DNA of 52,544 bases, from assembly GCA_021800535.1 (NCBI GenBank), contig JAJYYV010000011.1, positions 1 through 52,544 of the forward strand. The letters run 5' to 3'. A program made the position numbers and the translations under genes. Within the stretch, counting starts at the first letter, position 1, and the number at the start of each line of letters is the position of its first letter. The notes under the pieces are model-generated. The model ran no database searches, was not told the origin of the DNA, and saw only the letters and a list, made by a program, of their open reading frames with translations. This DNA comes from a bacterium. Lineage in GTDB: Bacteria > Ratteibacteria > UBA8468 > B48-G9 > DTJG01. This document shows positions 42,401 to 49,835 of the stretch, in pieces.

Positions 42401-42961
42401 TTAAGTTATATAAATTTTGATTATGGAAGTTCTATAATTTCTCCTAACAGTCAAAAGAAAATAAATTCCATTGTAAAAATATTGAAAAATAGACCTGCTT
42501 TAAATATAGAAATCAAAGGATATGCAGATTCCATACAAGACACAGAAGCTTTAAAAAATATTATATTTATGGATAAAGTAAAAATGCAAAAACTCAAAGA
42601 AATGCTTAACAAAGGAGCTAAAAATATTTCAATCAATAATATTTCTTTAACACCAGAGGAATATAAAAAATATCTATGGCTTGCTTATAAAAATGAAAAA
42701 TTCCCTAAACAACGTAAGTTTTTTATATTTGTAAAAAAACTACCTGACTCTGAAATGAAAAAACTTATAATAGAACATATAATTATAACCAATAACAATC
42801 TTCATTTACTGGCAATGGACAGAGCAGAAATAGTAAAAGATAACCTACTTAAATCCGGAATTAAAGCAAACAGAATTTTTCTTCTTGAACCACAAATAGT
42901 TAAAATGAAAAAATATAATAATGGAGAAAAAGCCAGTCATGTTGAATTTCGCTTAAAATAA
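39446..42961 (+). CDS. Giant AsmA/DUF748-family envelope protein
   Basis: A 1171-residue protein with an N-terminal TM ([20 protein letters not shown]) and a long, beta-rich periplasmic body. Features are [20 protein letters not shown] near the start (AsmA-like), repeated segments of the type [20 protein letters not shown] and [20 protein letters not shown], and a late [20 protein letters not shown] that marks DUF748. After it, [20 protein letters not shown] with EIKGYADS resembles an OmpA-like peptidoglycan-binding region. AsmA-like proteins form grooved bridges that carry phospholipids between inner and outer membranes. This fits a diderm cell. It probably shares a transcript with the upstream gene (14-base gap). 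Confidence 0.83.
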   Translation: MIKFFIRKRKLLGIIFTIFIILNLLFFFIFPPIIKTIAIQKLSKQLNRKITINNVLINPYKFMIKLQDIFIYEPKSPTVFFHCNDIALNLNLFSLFRLSPIVSELKINRPYFHIVREKNFLYNFSDILMKKSSSNKTLFHFLIADISIKNGRIFFKDIPKKKKDVVKNINLSLPFISNFPLFVNRYLTPSFSADINGSPFTLKGKTKPFSNIIKTYFNITIKKLNLQEYITYVPVPLNFRLSSGYLSGNIQISFSQSVREKPLLIVSGGLFLNNLKITSLNKSPLLEVPQFYMGISSLNPFSKHIYLSRVKIVSPKIMLVKEPNGILNTNIFFPVNNKIQKKEKTISPFIFGIGNINISNGTIFFTDKSLKIPFNTQIQKINLNITNLSNQKGKTAQMNFSSQTNSKETFNINGAVCLNPLNLQGNFNIGKLILTKYYPYYANNILFHIADGQIFLTGKYAYSITTKNHTFAFSNVLLAIKGLKLKTNNGNTFLVMPDMNVFNANINMINKNIMIENCTLKNIIFKSFRLKNGKFNFLPLIPTTSNKKIPQKTQNTKKWTIAVNNIGLNKCSLHITDNVPKTPANINVDNLSIKISNLKPDTNTKSLISCSFLLNGKGTVSANGYFTEKPLSSILQINTGNLSIMSLQPYLAEHLNIIITDGTFSSRGMLTFLTLKNKKPSIIYAGNASINNFNSINKHYGNQFLAWKNLSLKQMNIGINPNHTSVEEASLKNLYLNVVVYPNKKINLLTIEKVNKTVGKSISSLPKTTTAKSQEQTYIGKIIVQNGHIKFLDRSIEPNYSMNLRNFNGNISGLSSYKTKPADVNFNVDLSGNSKLSINGQIQPLVKNIYLNMNLKLHELDLVPESTYTEKYLGYMTRKGKLTLNLKYLIKNKNLKSQNIIRFNQFTLGKSVYSPSATKLPVKFAIALLTDPSGNINLNFPVSGSLTNPKFRVGPIIIQILENLIIKAATSPFSLLGAIFGGGEKLSYINFDYGSSIISPNSQKKINSIVKILKNRPALNIEIKGYADSIQDTEALKNIIFMDKVKMQKLKEMLNKGAKNISINNISLTPEEYKKYLWLAYKNEKFPKQRKFFIFVKKLPDSEMKKLIIEHIIITNNNLHLLAMDRAEIVKDNLLKSGIKANRIFLLEPQIVKMKKYNNGEKASHVEFRLK

Positions 42962-43019
42962 TAAAAGTATTTTTCCTCTCAATTGCCAAATAAATAATTC
43001 TGATTATAATTATTGTATT

Positions 43020-44708
43020 ATGGAAAATAAAGAACTAAAATCCCAGGATTTTATAAGAAATATAATAACCAGAGATATCCAGAACGGCAGATTTGGGAAA
43101 AAAGTATGGACCCGTTTTCCTCCTGAACCAAATGGATATCTTCATATTGGCCATGCAAAATCTATATGCCTAAATTTTGGTATAGCAAAAGATTTTAATG
43201 GTTTATGCAACCTAAGATTTGATGATACCAATCCTATTACAGAAAGTAATGAATATGTTGAATCTATAAAAAAAGATGTCCAATGGCTTGGTTTTGATTG
43301 GGAAGAAAGATTATTTTTTTCCTCGGATTATTTTGAAAAAATGTATGAATATGCAATTTTTTTAATAAAATCAGGTAAGGCATATGTTGATGATTTAAGC
43401 CCTGAACAAATAAAAGAGTATAGAGGAACATTAACTACTCCAGGGAAAGAAAGCCCTTACAGAAACAGAACAATAGAAGAAAATCTTAAGATTTTTGAAC
43501 AGATGAAAAATGAAGAATTTGAAGAAGGCAGCAAAGTTTTAAGGGCAAAAATTGATATGGCATCACCAAATCTTAATATGCGTGACCCTATAATTTATCG
43601 TATTATTAAATCTTCTCATTATAGAAGAGGAAACAAATGGTGCATATATCCAACATACGACTGGGCACATGGATTAGAAGATTCCATTGAGGGGGTAACC
43701 TATTCAATATGTACACTTGAATTTGAAGACCATAGACCTTTATATGACTGGTTTCTTGAAAATCTTGGGGTACATCATCCACAACAGATTGAATTTGCCC
43801 GGCTTAATCTTACATATACAGTTTTAAGTAAAAGATTTCTTTTAAAACTTGTTCAGGAAGAATATGTAAAAGGGTGGGATGATCCTAGAATGCCAACAAT
43901 TTCTGGAATGAGAAGAAGAGGATATCCTGCAGAAGCAATAAGAAATTTCTGTAATATAATAGGAGTTTCAAAAACAGAAAGTACAGTTGATATAGAACTT
44001 TTAGAACACTGTGTCAGAGAATATCTAAATAAAAACACATTAAGAGTAATGGCTGTTTTAAATCCACTTAAACTAATTATAGATAATTATCCTGAAGGAA
44101 AAACAGAAGAACTTGAAGCAATAAATAATCCTGAAGATTTATCTGAAGGTACAAAAAAAATTCCTTTTTTCAAAATTTTATACATAGAGAAAGATGATTT
44201 TATGGAAAATCCATCTCCAAAATTTTATAGACTTGCACCAGGAAGAGAAGTAAGACTTCGTTATGCATATTTTGTAACATGTACATCAATAGTGAAAGAC
44301 GAAAAAACAGGAGAAATAAAAGAAATTCATTGTGTATATGACCCTGCTACCAGAGGTGGAGATGCTCCGGATGGAAGAAAATCAAAAACAACACTTCACT
44401 GGGTTTCCGCACAACATGCAATCAATGCAGAAATAAGAATTTATGATAAATTGTTTATAAAAAAAAACCCTATGGATTTTCCTGAGGGTTCCGATTTTAC
44501 AGTTAATTTAAATCAGCAATCTTTACAGGTTTTAAAAAATAGTATGGTTGAACCATCTCTTAAAAGCGTAAAACAAGGGGAAAGATTTCAATTCGAACGG
44601 CTTGGGTATTTTTATGTGGACCCGGATACAACAGATAAAAATATTATATTCAATCGAATAGTCACACTTAAAGACGAATGGCTAAAATTAAAAAATAAAA
44701 CATCTTAA
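43020..44708 (+). CDS. glnS: Glutaminyl-tRNA synthetase
   Basis: A 562-residue class I synthetase that charges tRNA-Gln directly. [20 protein letters not shown] contains the HIGH motif with the GlnRS-type leading [18 protein letters not shown] follows, and the KMSKS equivalent is [10 protein letters not shown], as in GlnRS/GluRS of the GlnRS branch. The middle [20 protein letters not shown] and the anticodon-binding beta-barrels ([26 protein letters not shown]) are intact. The length matches bacterial GlnRS. It stands alone, 13 bases from the end of an oppositely oriented tRNA-Thr gene. GlnRS is absent from many bacteria, which use GatCAB, so it is a useful lineage marker. Confidence 0.97.
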   Translation: MENKELKSQDFIRNIITRDIQNGRFGKKVWTRFPPEPNGYLHIGHAKSICLNFGIAKDFNGLCNLRFDDTNPITESNEYVESIKKDVQWLGFDWEERLFFSSDYFEKMYEYAIFLIKSGKAYVDDLSPEQIKEYRGTLTTPGKESPYRNRTIEENLKIFEQMKNEEFEEGSKVLRAKIDMASPNLNMRDPIIYRIIKSSHYRRGNKWCIYPTYDWAHGLEDSIEGVTYSICTLEFEDHRPLYDWFLENLGVHHPQQIEFARLNLTYTVLSKRFLLKLVQEEYVKGWDDPRMPTISGMRRRGYPAEAIRNFCNIIGVSKTESTVDIELLEHCVREYLNKNTLRVMAVLNPLKLIIDNYPEGKTEELEAINNPEDLSEGTKKIPFFKILYIEKDDFMENPSPKFYRLAPGREVRLRYAYFVTCTSIVKDEKTGEIKEIHCVYDPATRGGDAPDGRKSKTTLHWVSAQHAINAEIRIYDKLFIKKNPMDFPEGSDFTVNLNQQSLQVLKNSMVEPSLKSVKQGERFQFERLGYFYVDPDTTDKNIIFNRIVTLKDEWLKLKNKTS

Positions 44709-44720
44709 AGAAGAATGCAA

Positions 44721-44792
44721 AGCCACCTATCCGATTTGAACGGATGACCTGAGCATTACAAGTGCCCCGCTCTACCCCTGAGCTAAGGTGGC
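44721..44792 (-). tRNA. tRNA-Thr (anticodon UGU)
   Basis: On the minus strand a 72-base cloverleaf forms: acceptor stem GCCACCU/AGGUGGC, D-arm GCUC-AGGGGUA-GAGC, anticodon stem GGGCA/UGCUC (its first G and last C close the stem) with loop CUUGUAA, and T-arm AUCCG-UUCAAAU-CGGAU. The loop gives anticodon UGU, reading ACA (Thr). The discriminator base is U, acceptable for tRNA-Thr. No CCA is encoded after it. It is convergent with glnS. Confidence 0.95.
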
Positions 44793-45030
44793 ATAAAATA
44801 TAATTCTACATTTTATCATTTTTTTTTAAAATTTCAACTTCCGAAAAATATCTGCCTATAGATCATATGTATTTTTTAGAATAAACTTTTTTCTCTAATC
44901 AACCTAAAAGAGAGACCAACATTTTCCCATCATTATACAAATTGAGACTATAAGATATTAAATGAGACTATAAATTATTGCAATAATTTAAATAATGTTG
45001 TATAAATTATAATAGAACAGAAAAAAATAA
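44793..45030. other. Intergenic region before the second prepilin cassette
   Basis: Together with the leader that follows it, this is the longest gene-free stretch of the window (325 bases). The first half, next to the tRNA, is AT-rich with no gene or stable hairpin that I can see. The second half holds the spaced repeats at 44943-44973 and a TATAAT (45008-45013) that could be the -10 box of the prepilin promoter; no matching -35 lies at 16-18 bases, so an activator may be needed. Confidence 0.5.
44943..44973 (+). repeat. Direct repeat TGAGACTATAA, twice, 20-bp period
   Basis: TGAGACTATAA occurs at 44943-44953 and again, identically, at 44963-44973. The 20-base start-to-start distance is about two helical turns, placing both copies on one face of the DNA. 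They lie 35-65 bases upstream of the TATAAT at 45008, the usual place for an activator of a promoter lacking a -35 element. Confidence 0.5.
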
Positions 45031-45117
45031 AGGGGAGGTGAAAAAAGGATGAAATAAATTATCAGTAAAATTATAAAAGAAAAAATAAATAATAATACAG
45101 AAAAGGAGGAAAAAAAT
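45031..45117 (+). promoter_or_regulatory. Conserved prepilin leader with two ribosome-binding sites (copy 2), with ATG-AAA-TAA minimal ORF
   Basis: GGGGAGGTG (45032-45040) is followed 8 bases later by ATG AAA TAA (45049-45057), a two-codon reading frame. After about 45 bases comes AAAAGGAGGA (45101-45110) and the true prepilin ATG at 45118. Most of this sequence, including the run between the two sites, is close to identical with 3318-3402. In this copy the first start cannot extend the prepilin, which shows that the second site is the working start. Confidence 0.6.
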
Positions 45118-45906
45118 ATGCAAAAACAAGAGAAAAGTAAAAAAGGTTTTACCCTTATAGAGTTATTGGTAGTAATAGCCATCATAGCTATCTTAGCAGC
45201 TATGTTACTACCGGCTCTGGCAGCAGCAAGGGCAAAAGCAAGAGAGGCAGTGGGATTAAGCAATTTAAAACAGATAGGACTTGCTGTAGCAATGTATGAA
45301 AATGATTATAATGAATGGATTCCAGAATGGTATATGCCTGGAACAAATTTTACTGCCGTTCTTTTACCATATCTCGGCTGGAGAGGAAGTTTATGGATAG
45401 GACCAAATTCTCCTGACATAGTACATGCTAATCAACTAAATCAGGATGCTGCAGAAGCTAAAAATGGAAACTGGACAAATTGGAATAATGATTCATATTG
45501 GTACCAAACAATAGGTATCAATCTGGATGCATTTGGATATATGACACCGCCTCCATGGAATGCAAATGAATTTGACCCTATAAAATTAGCACAAATAAGT
45601 AATGTTTCTACACTGATTTATGTAGGGGATGCTGTAGGAAGAGATAATACATATTATAATCCATATGACGGGAATAGTGGAAATGTTGTAATGCCTTATA
45701 ATGGACCTTACCCAGGCAATTCTGCTAATTTTTATGCATGTAATGGTCCTACCTGGGACAATTATCAAAATAATGGCATAAATGTTTTGTTTATAGATGG
45801 ACATGCTTCTACTATACAATTTAATGATATGCAAACTTTAGAAACAGAGTTTCACGCTTGGAATCAACAAGGAGTTTCTTATTTTTATCCTGTAGAATAT
45901 TATTAA
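45118..45906 (+). CDS. Prepilin-type protein with F-x-DGH motif, near-identical N-terminus to copy at 3403
   Basis: A 262-residue secreted pilin-like protein starting [20 protein letters not shown], with type III signal, Gly at -1 and Glu at +5. The N-terminal 40 residues match the 3403 copy almost exactly, also at DNA level, while the globular domains differ. The C-terminal motif is [19 protein letters not shown]. The middle is rich in Trp, Tyr and Asn. The start is fixed by a strong AAGGAGGA and by an upstream in-frame stop. It is followed after 38 bases by a LamG/DUF6067 giant and then a second giant, mirroring the 3.4-11.2 kb cassette. Confidence 0.9.
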   Translation: MQKQEKSKKGFTLIELLVVIAIIAILAAMLLPALAAARAKAREAVGLSNLKQIGLAVAMYENDYNEWIPEWYMPGTNFTAVLLPYLGWRGSLWIGPNSPDIVHANQLNQDAAEAKNGNWTNWNNDSYWYQTIGINLDAFGYMTPPPWNANEFDPIKLAQISNVSTLIYVGDAVGRDNTYYNPYDGNSGNVVMPYNGPYPGNSANFYACNGPTWDNYQNNGINVLFIDGHASTIQFNDMQTLETEFHAWNQQGVSYFYPVEYY

Positions 45907-45944
45907 TTTGTAAATATTTATTATAATTAAAAGGGATATATATA

Positions 45945-48900
45945 ATGAGAAAGGTTTTTGTTGTTTTTAGTATTTTAATATTAGTAAGTTTGATTTTTAC
46001 CTCATTAAGTTTTGCAACCCAGACAGCATTTTGGAAACCATATACAGCAGGGTCTCATACTTATGGATTATTTCCTTTTAACAGACCAGATTTCTCTGAT
46101 TATTCAGGTGACATAAAAGGGGTAAAAATCATAGGGAATGTAAATTATTATAGCAAGGGAAAATTTAGAGGATGTGCAAGATTTACTGGAAATGGGGCTA
46201 TAGAATATATTCCTTCAAAGATATATCCAGGTGGAACTGTTTCAATAGAAGCATGGATAAAGATAAACAAATATCCAACGCACAATGCATACATTGTCTA
46301 TAGACCATCAGAATTAGCAACCGCAACAAAAGGATTTTCCTTGTATATTGACCCTAAAGGCGGATTTAAGATCGCAATTAGAAATGCTTTAGGATATAAG
46401 ACAATAACATCTTCTCCTGAAGGAATAATTCCATTAAATAAATGGGTTTGGATAGCAGGTGTAATTGCAGATTGGCCAATTACAAATAAGATATTGTATT
46501 TAAATGGAAAACAAATTGTCCGTGTTCCTATGAAAGGTTGGATGGATAATCTTCTTACTATAAGAGATGAAGAACAAAAACCTTCTCCAATATACATAGG
46601 CAATAATTCTAAGGCTGATAGAGGTTTTACAGGATTAATAGATGAAGTAAGAATACAGGAAAATATTTATAAATTTTGGCCTGAAGAAAATTTATCCTGG
46701 ACATCACCATCAAATAAAAAGAAAATTCCAATAGGCCCTCCTTATTTTGCTAAACAGCATCAGCCTGTTTTATATATCCCTTTTAATGGTAACTTAAAAC
46801 CAAAAATAAATAAAATAGAAAATCTTAAAATTAAAGGCCAAAATATAACATTTCAGAAAGGAATCTGGGGAAAAAGTGTTTTAGGAGATGTAAAAATATC
46901 AGGGAAGAATTTAATAAATTATAAAGAAGGCAGTATAGCTTTTTGGTTTTATCCTGTTGGGGTAAATAATTATTCTGATTATAATGTGGATATTCTTTTA
47001 ATGGGAGGAGGCACTTTTTATATTCTTAATGGAGGCGTTGGTGGACAACCTCTTTCTTTTTGGTTCCCTACATCTTTCAGTCCATTTGTATTTACAACAA
47101 CATCTCCTTTGGATATTTATCAGGGAAAATGGTATTACGCAGTAATAACATGGAAGGATACAAATATAACTATATATATAAATGGCAAAAAAATGGGGGA
47201 AAACCAACAGGTTAGTATGGAGGCAATAAAAAATAAATCCGACCAGATAACTATAAATCCATGGGGAGGTAAATTTTTCCGTATTAACGACCTTTATTTA
47301 TATCATAAAAGTTTAACAGAACAAGAAGTTAAAAACGCTTATTACAGATATATCTCTCCATCAAAAATGAAAAAAATCAAACTCCCGATGGCTTCTTTTG
47401 ATTTCCAATATATGCCAGGTTTTAATAAAATTTATTACAAAATCAGTCCCAATATAAATCCAAAAAAGATTAATAAATTAAAATTTACCATTGAGAAAAA
47501 AGATAATATTATATTTGAAAAAGAAATTAACAAAAATATTATATATACTAAAAAGAATAAAGAAGAAAATAATTTTTTCATTATTCCTGATTTAAACACA
47601 GGTATTTATTCAATATCTCTTTGGATTCAAGTAAATAATAAAAGGTTTGAAAAAAGCGAAACAAAATCTTTTATAAGAAAAACTTTTATCTGGGAAAATA
47701 ATACTTTGGGTAAAACAGACCAGGTATTTCCTCCATATACGCCAGTAAAAGCACAGGGGAAAGATGTTAGTGTGGTATTAAGAAAATACCAGATGAATGG
47801 ATTTGGACTGTGGAATAAAGTAATAAGTCAGGGGAAAAATATTTTATCTGGTCCTATTGTAATAAAATATACAACCCAAAATGGGCAGGGAAAATGGGAA
47901 AACATAACCCAGCCTAAACTTATAAAAAGTAAACCTGCATATGTAATATACAGTTCAAGAGCAGTAGCAAACCCCATACAAATAAAAACAACATCAAAAG
48001 TGGAGTTTGATGGAACAATGAAAGTTAAAATGCAGATGTCTCCAGGCAATATTCCACAGGAAATAGACAGACTATATGTTGATATTCCAATAAAAGAAAA
48101 ATATGCAAAATTATTTACTAATATTGTGGATGCGGCCAGAGGGAATTATGCTGGAAGATTACCTCTTGGCAATGGAGTAATCTGGACTAGCGCAGATGCT
48201 AATAGATGGACTAATATATCAAGTATTGAAACATGGCAGAATAGTTTTGTCGCTTATATATGGCTTGGCACAGAAACAAGAGGTCTGGCATGGTTTGGAG
48301 AGAATGATAAAGGATGGATAACCAAAAAGCATGGAAGTAAAAGACCTCTACAGGAAATAATAAAAATACCGGGGCAAGTTATTTTAAGGATATACTTAAT
48401 AAATAAAAAAACAATAATAAAACAGAATCATAATTTAGTATTTGGATTAGATGTGTCCCCAACAAAACCAATGCCTAAAAACTGGAGAAAAAGATTACCT
48501 TATATATCCTGGTCAGGTTCTGTAGTTCCATGGGGGGGATTAGACTGTTCATATAAAACTCCATATAAAAATCATTGGAAAATAATAGACAAAATAGTTG
48601 AAGCAAGAAATAAAGAAAAAGTAACCAAAGAAATAAAACAATGGTTTGCAGCATTTGCAAAGAAATATAATCCTCCACCTGTTTTTGGAATAGACCCATG
48701 GCTAAATAGTGTTCTTTCTTTTGCAGAACAGGCAGCAGAAATAGGTCCTGATAAACCTATAACTGTATATGAAGAAGAAATGGCAACATGTGATGTAAGA
48801 GCCCCATGGAAAACATATCAGGATGAATGGACACCGGATGCTGCTTTAAATAATAGAAAGTGGCCAACATACAATATCTTTAGAAAAGGTATACAGGTTA

Positions 48901-49814
48901 GTCCTAATGCAGCTATAACATATGTAAAAAGTTATAGGGATTATGGTGTATATGAAGCAAATAAATGGCTAAAACGAGGAATTGGATTATATTGGGATAA
49001 TCAATTTTTACAAGATTCATACAATTATAGAACAACAGCCGCTTATATAACAAAATATGGAGCAATTCAACCTGCTGTAATAATCTGGAATCGTAGGAAA
49101 TATATGAGACGTGTATGGAACTTATTAAGTGAGTATAGAGAAAGAATGAAACATCCATGGATATTGCAGTGGGTTTTACATATGACAAACACAATGATTT
49201 TACCTCTTGAAACTTTTGGAACAGCAGACCTTGATCTTGAATATAGCAATAATGTTCCATTTTCACCCGCCTTTTTAAGAACAGAATCAATTGGAAAACA
49301 AGTAGGAAATTATCCTATGGACCTTTATCCTATTTATGGAGCGGTTAATCCGCTTGTGAAAAATTTGCCGGAAGAAGAAAAAGCAAAAATAGAATGGGGA
49401 ATGAGGATGACTCATGGAATAAAAATAGAAGTTCCTTTTATGTCCGGAGGTCCTATCTGGGAACAAACAAATCAAAAACTCAATAAAATAGTATTTGATT
49501 TTGGATATGGAAAAAAGGATATAAAAGTTGATGATTATTGGAAAAGCAATCCAATATTACAGGTAAATAATAGAAAAGTCAAGTGGATAGGGATGATAAA
49601 TAAAAGTAAAAAAGAAGTACTTCTGGTATTTTCAAGTTGGGACCCAAAAACAGTTAATATTACTGTTAAACTAAATAATAAAAATATTGGATTTAATGTA
49701 GATAATAAAACAGTTATTAATGTTTTAACAGGAAAACAGGTTGAAAATAATACAGGTCAATTAAATATAAATCTATCTGCTCCGTATGGAGTAAAACTAA
49801 TAAAAATAGAATAA
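45945..49814 (+). CDS. Giant secreted protein: two LamG domains plus DUF6067-like glycosidase region
   Basis: A 1289-residue exported protein. After the signal peptide (VFVVFSILILVSLIFTSLSF) come two concanavalin-A/LamG-like domains. The first (residues ~60-250) includes CARFTGNGAIEYIPSKIYPG, GTVSIEAWIKINKYP and GFTGLIDEVRIQENIY; the second (~285-475) includes KEGSIAFWFYPVG, WYYAVITWKDTNITIYINGK and FRINDLYLYHKSLTEQEV. From about residue 590 the sequence follows the DUF6067-type glycoside-hydrolase-like pattern: WLGTETRGLAWFGENDKGW, a VFGLDVSPTKPMPKNWR boundary, and a TIM-barrel-like end containing GLYWDNQFL. LamG domains usually bind glycans, so polysaccharide attack is likely; the substrate is unknown. 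A second, related giant follows after 21 bases. Confidence 0.72.
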   Translation: MRKVFVVFSILILVSLIFTSLSFATQTAFWKPYTAGSHTYGLFPFNRPDFSDYSGDIKGVKIIGNVNYYSKGKFRGCARFTGNGAIEYIPSKIYPGGTVSIEAWIKINKYPTHNAYIVYRPSELATATKGFSLYIDPKGGFKIAIRNALGYKTITSSPEGIIPLNKWVWIAGVIADWPITNKILYLNGKQIVRVPMKGWMDNLLTIRDEEQKPSPIYIGNNSKADRGFTGLIDEVRIQENIYKFWPEENLSWTSPSNKKKIPIGPPYFAKQHQPVLYIPFNGNLKPKINKIENLKIKGQNITFQKGIWGKSVLGDVKISGKNLINYKEGSIAFWFYPVGVNNYSDYNVDILLMGGGTFYILNGGVGGQPLSFWFPTSFSPFVFTTTSPLDIYQGKWYYAVITWKDTNITIYINGKKMGENQQVSMEAIKNKSDQITINPWGGKFFRINDLYLYHKSLTEQEVKNAYYRYISPSKMKKIKLPMASFDFQYMPGFNKIYYKISPNINPKKINKLKFTIEKKDNIIFEKEINKNIIYTKKNKEENNFFIIPDLNTGIYSISLWIQVNNKRFEKSETKSFIRKTFIWENNTLGKTDQVFPPYTPVKAQGKDVSVVLRKYQMNGFGLWNKVISQGKNILSGPIVIKYTTQNGQGKWENITQPKLIKSKPAYVIYSSRAVANPIQIKTTSKVEFDGTMKVKMQMSPGNIPQEIDRLYVDIPIKEKYAKLFTNIVDAARGNYAGRLPLGNGVIWTSADANRWTNISSIETWQNSFVAYIWLGTETRGLAWFGENDKGWITKKHGSKRPLQEIIKIPGQVILRIYLINKKTIIKQNHNLVFGLDVSPTKPMPKNWRKRLPYISWSGSVVPWGGLDCSYKTPYKNHWKIIDKIVEARNKEKVTKEIKQWFAAFAKKYNPPPVFGIDPWLNSVLSFAEQAAEIGPDKPITVYEEEMATCDVRAPWKTYQDEWTPDAALNNRKWPTYNIFRKGIQVSPNAAITYVKSYRDYGVYEANKWLKRGIGLYWDNQFLQDSYNYRTTAAYITKYGAIQPAVIIWNRRKYMRRVWNLLSEYRERMKHPWILQWVLHMTNTMILPLETFGTADLDLEYSNNVPFSPAFLRTESIGKQVGNYPMDLYPIYGAVNPLVKNLPEEEKAKIEWGMRMTHGIKIEVPFMSGGPIWEQTNQKLNKIVFDFGYGKKDIKVDDYWKSNPILQVNNRKVKWIGMINKSKKEVLLVFSSWDPKTVNITVKLNNKNIGFNVDNKTVINVLTGKQVENNTGQLNINLSAPYGVKLIKIE

Positions 49815-49835
49815 TTATATTACATAGGGGGAATA

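Noticed and set aside
44721-44792. tRNA-Thr as an integration site for a mobile element
   Set aside because: No integrase and no duplicated tRNA 3' end were found on either side within the window.
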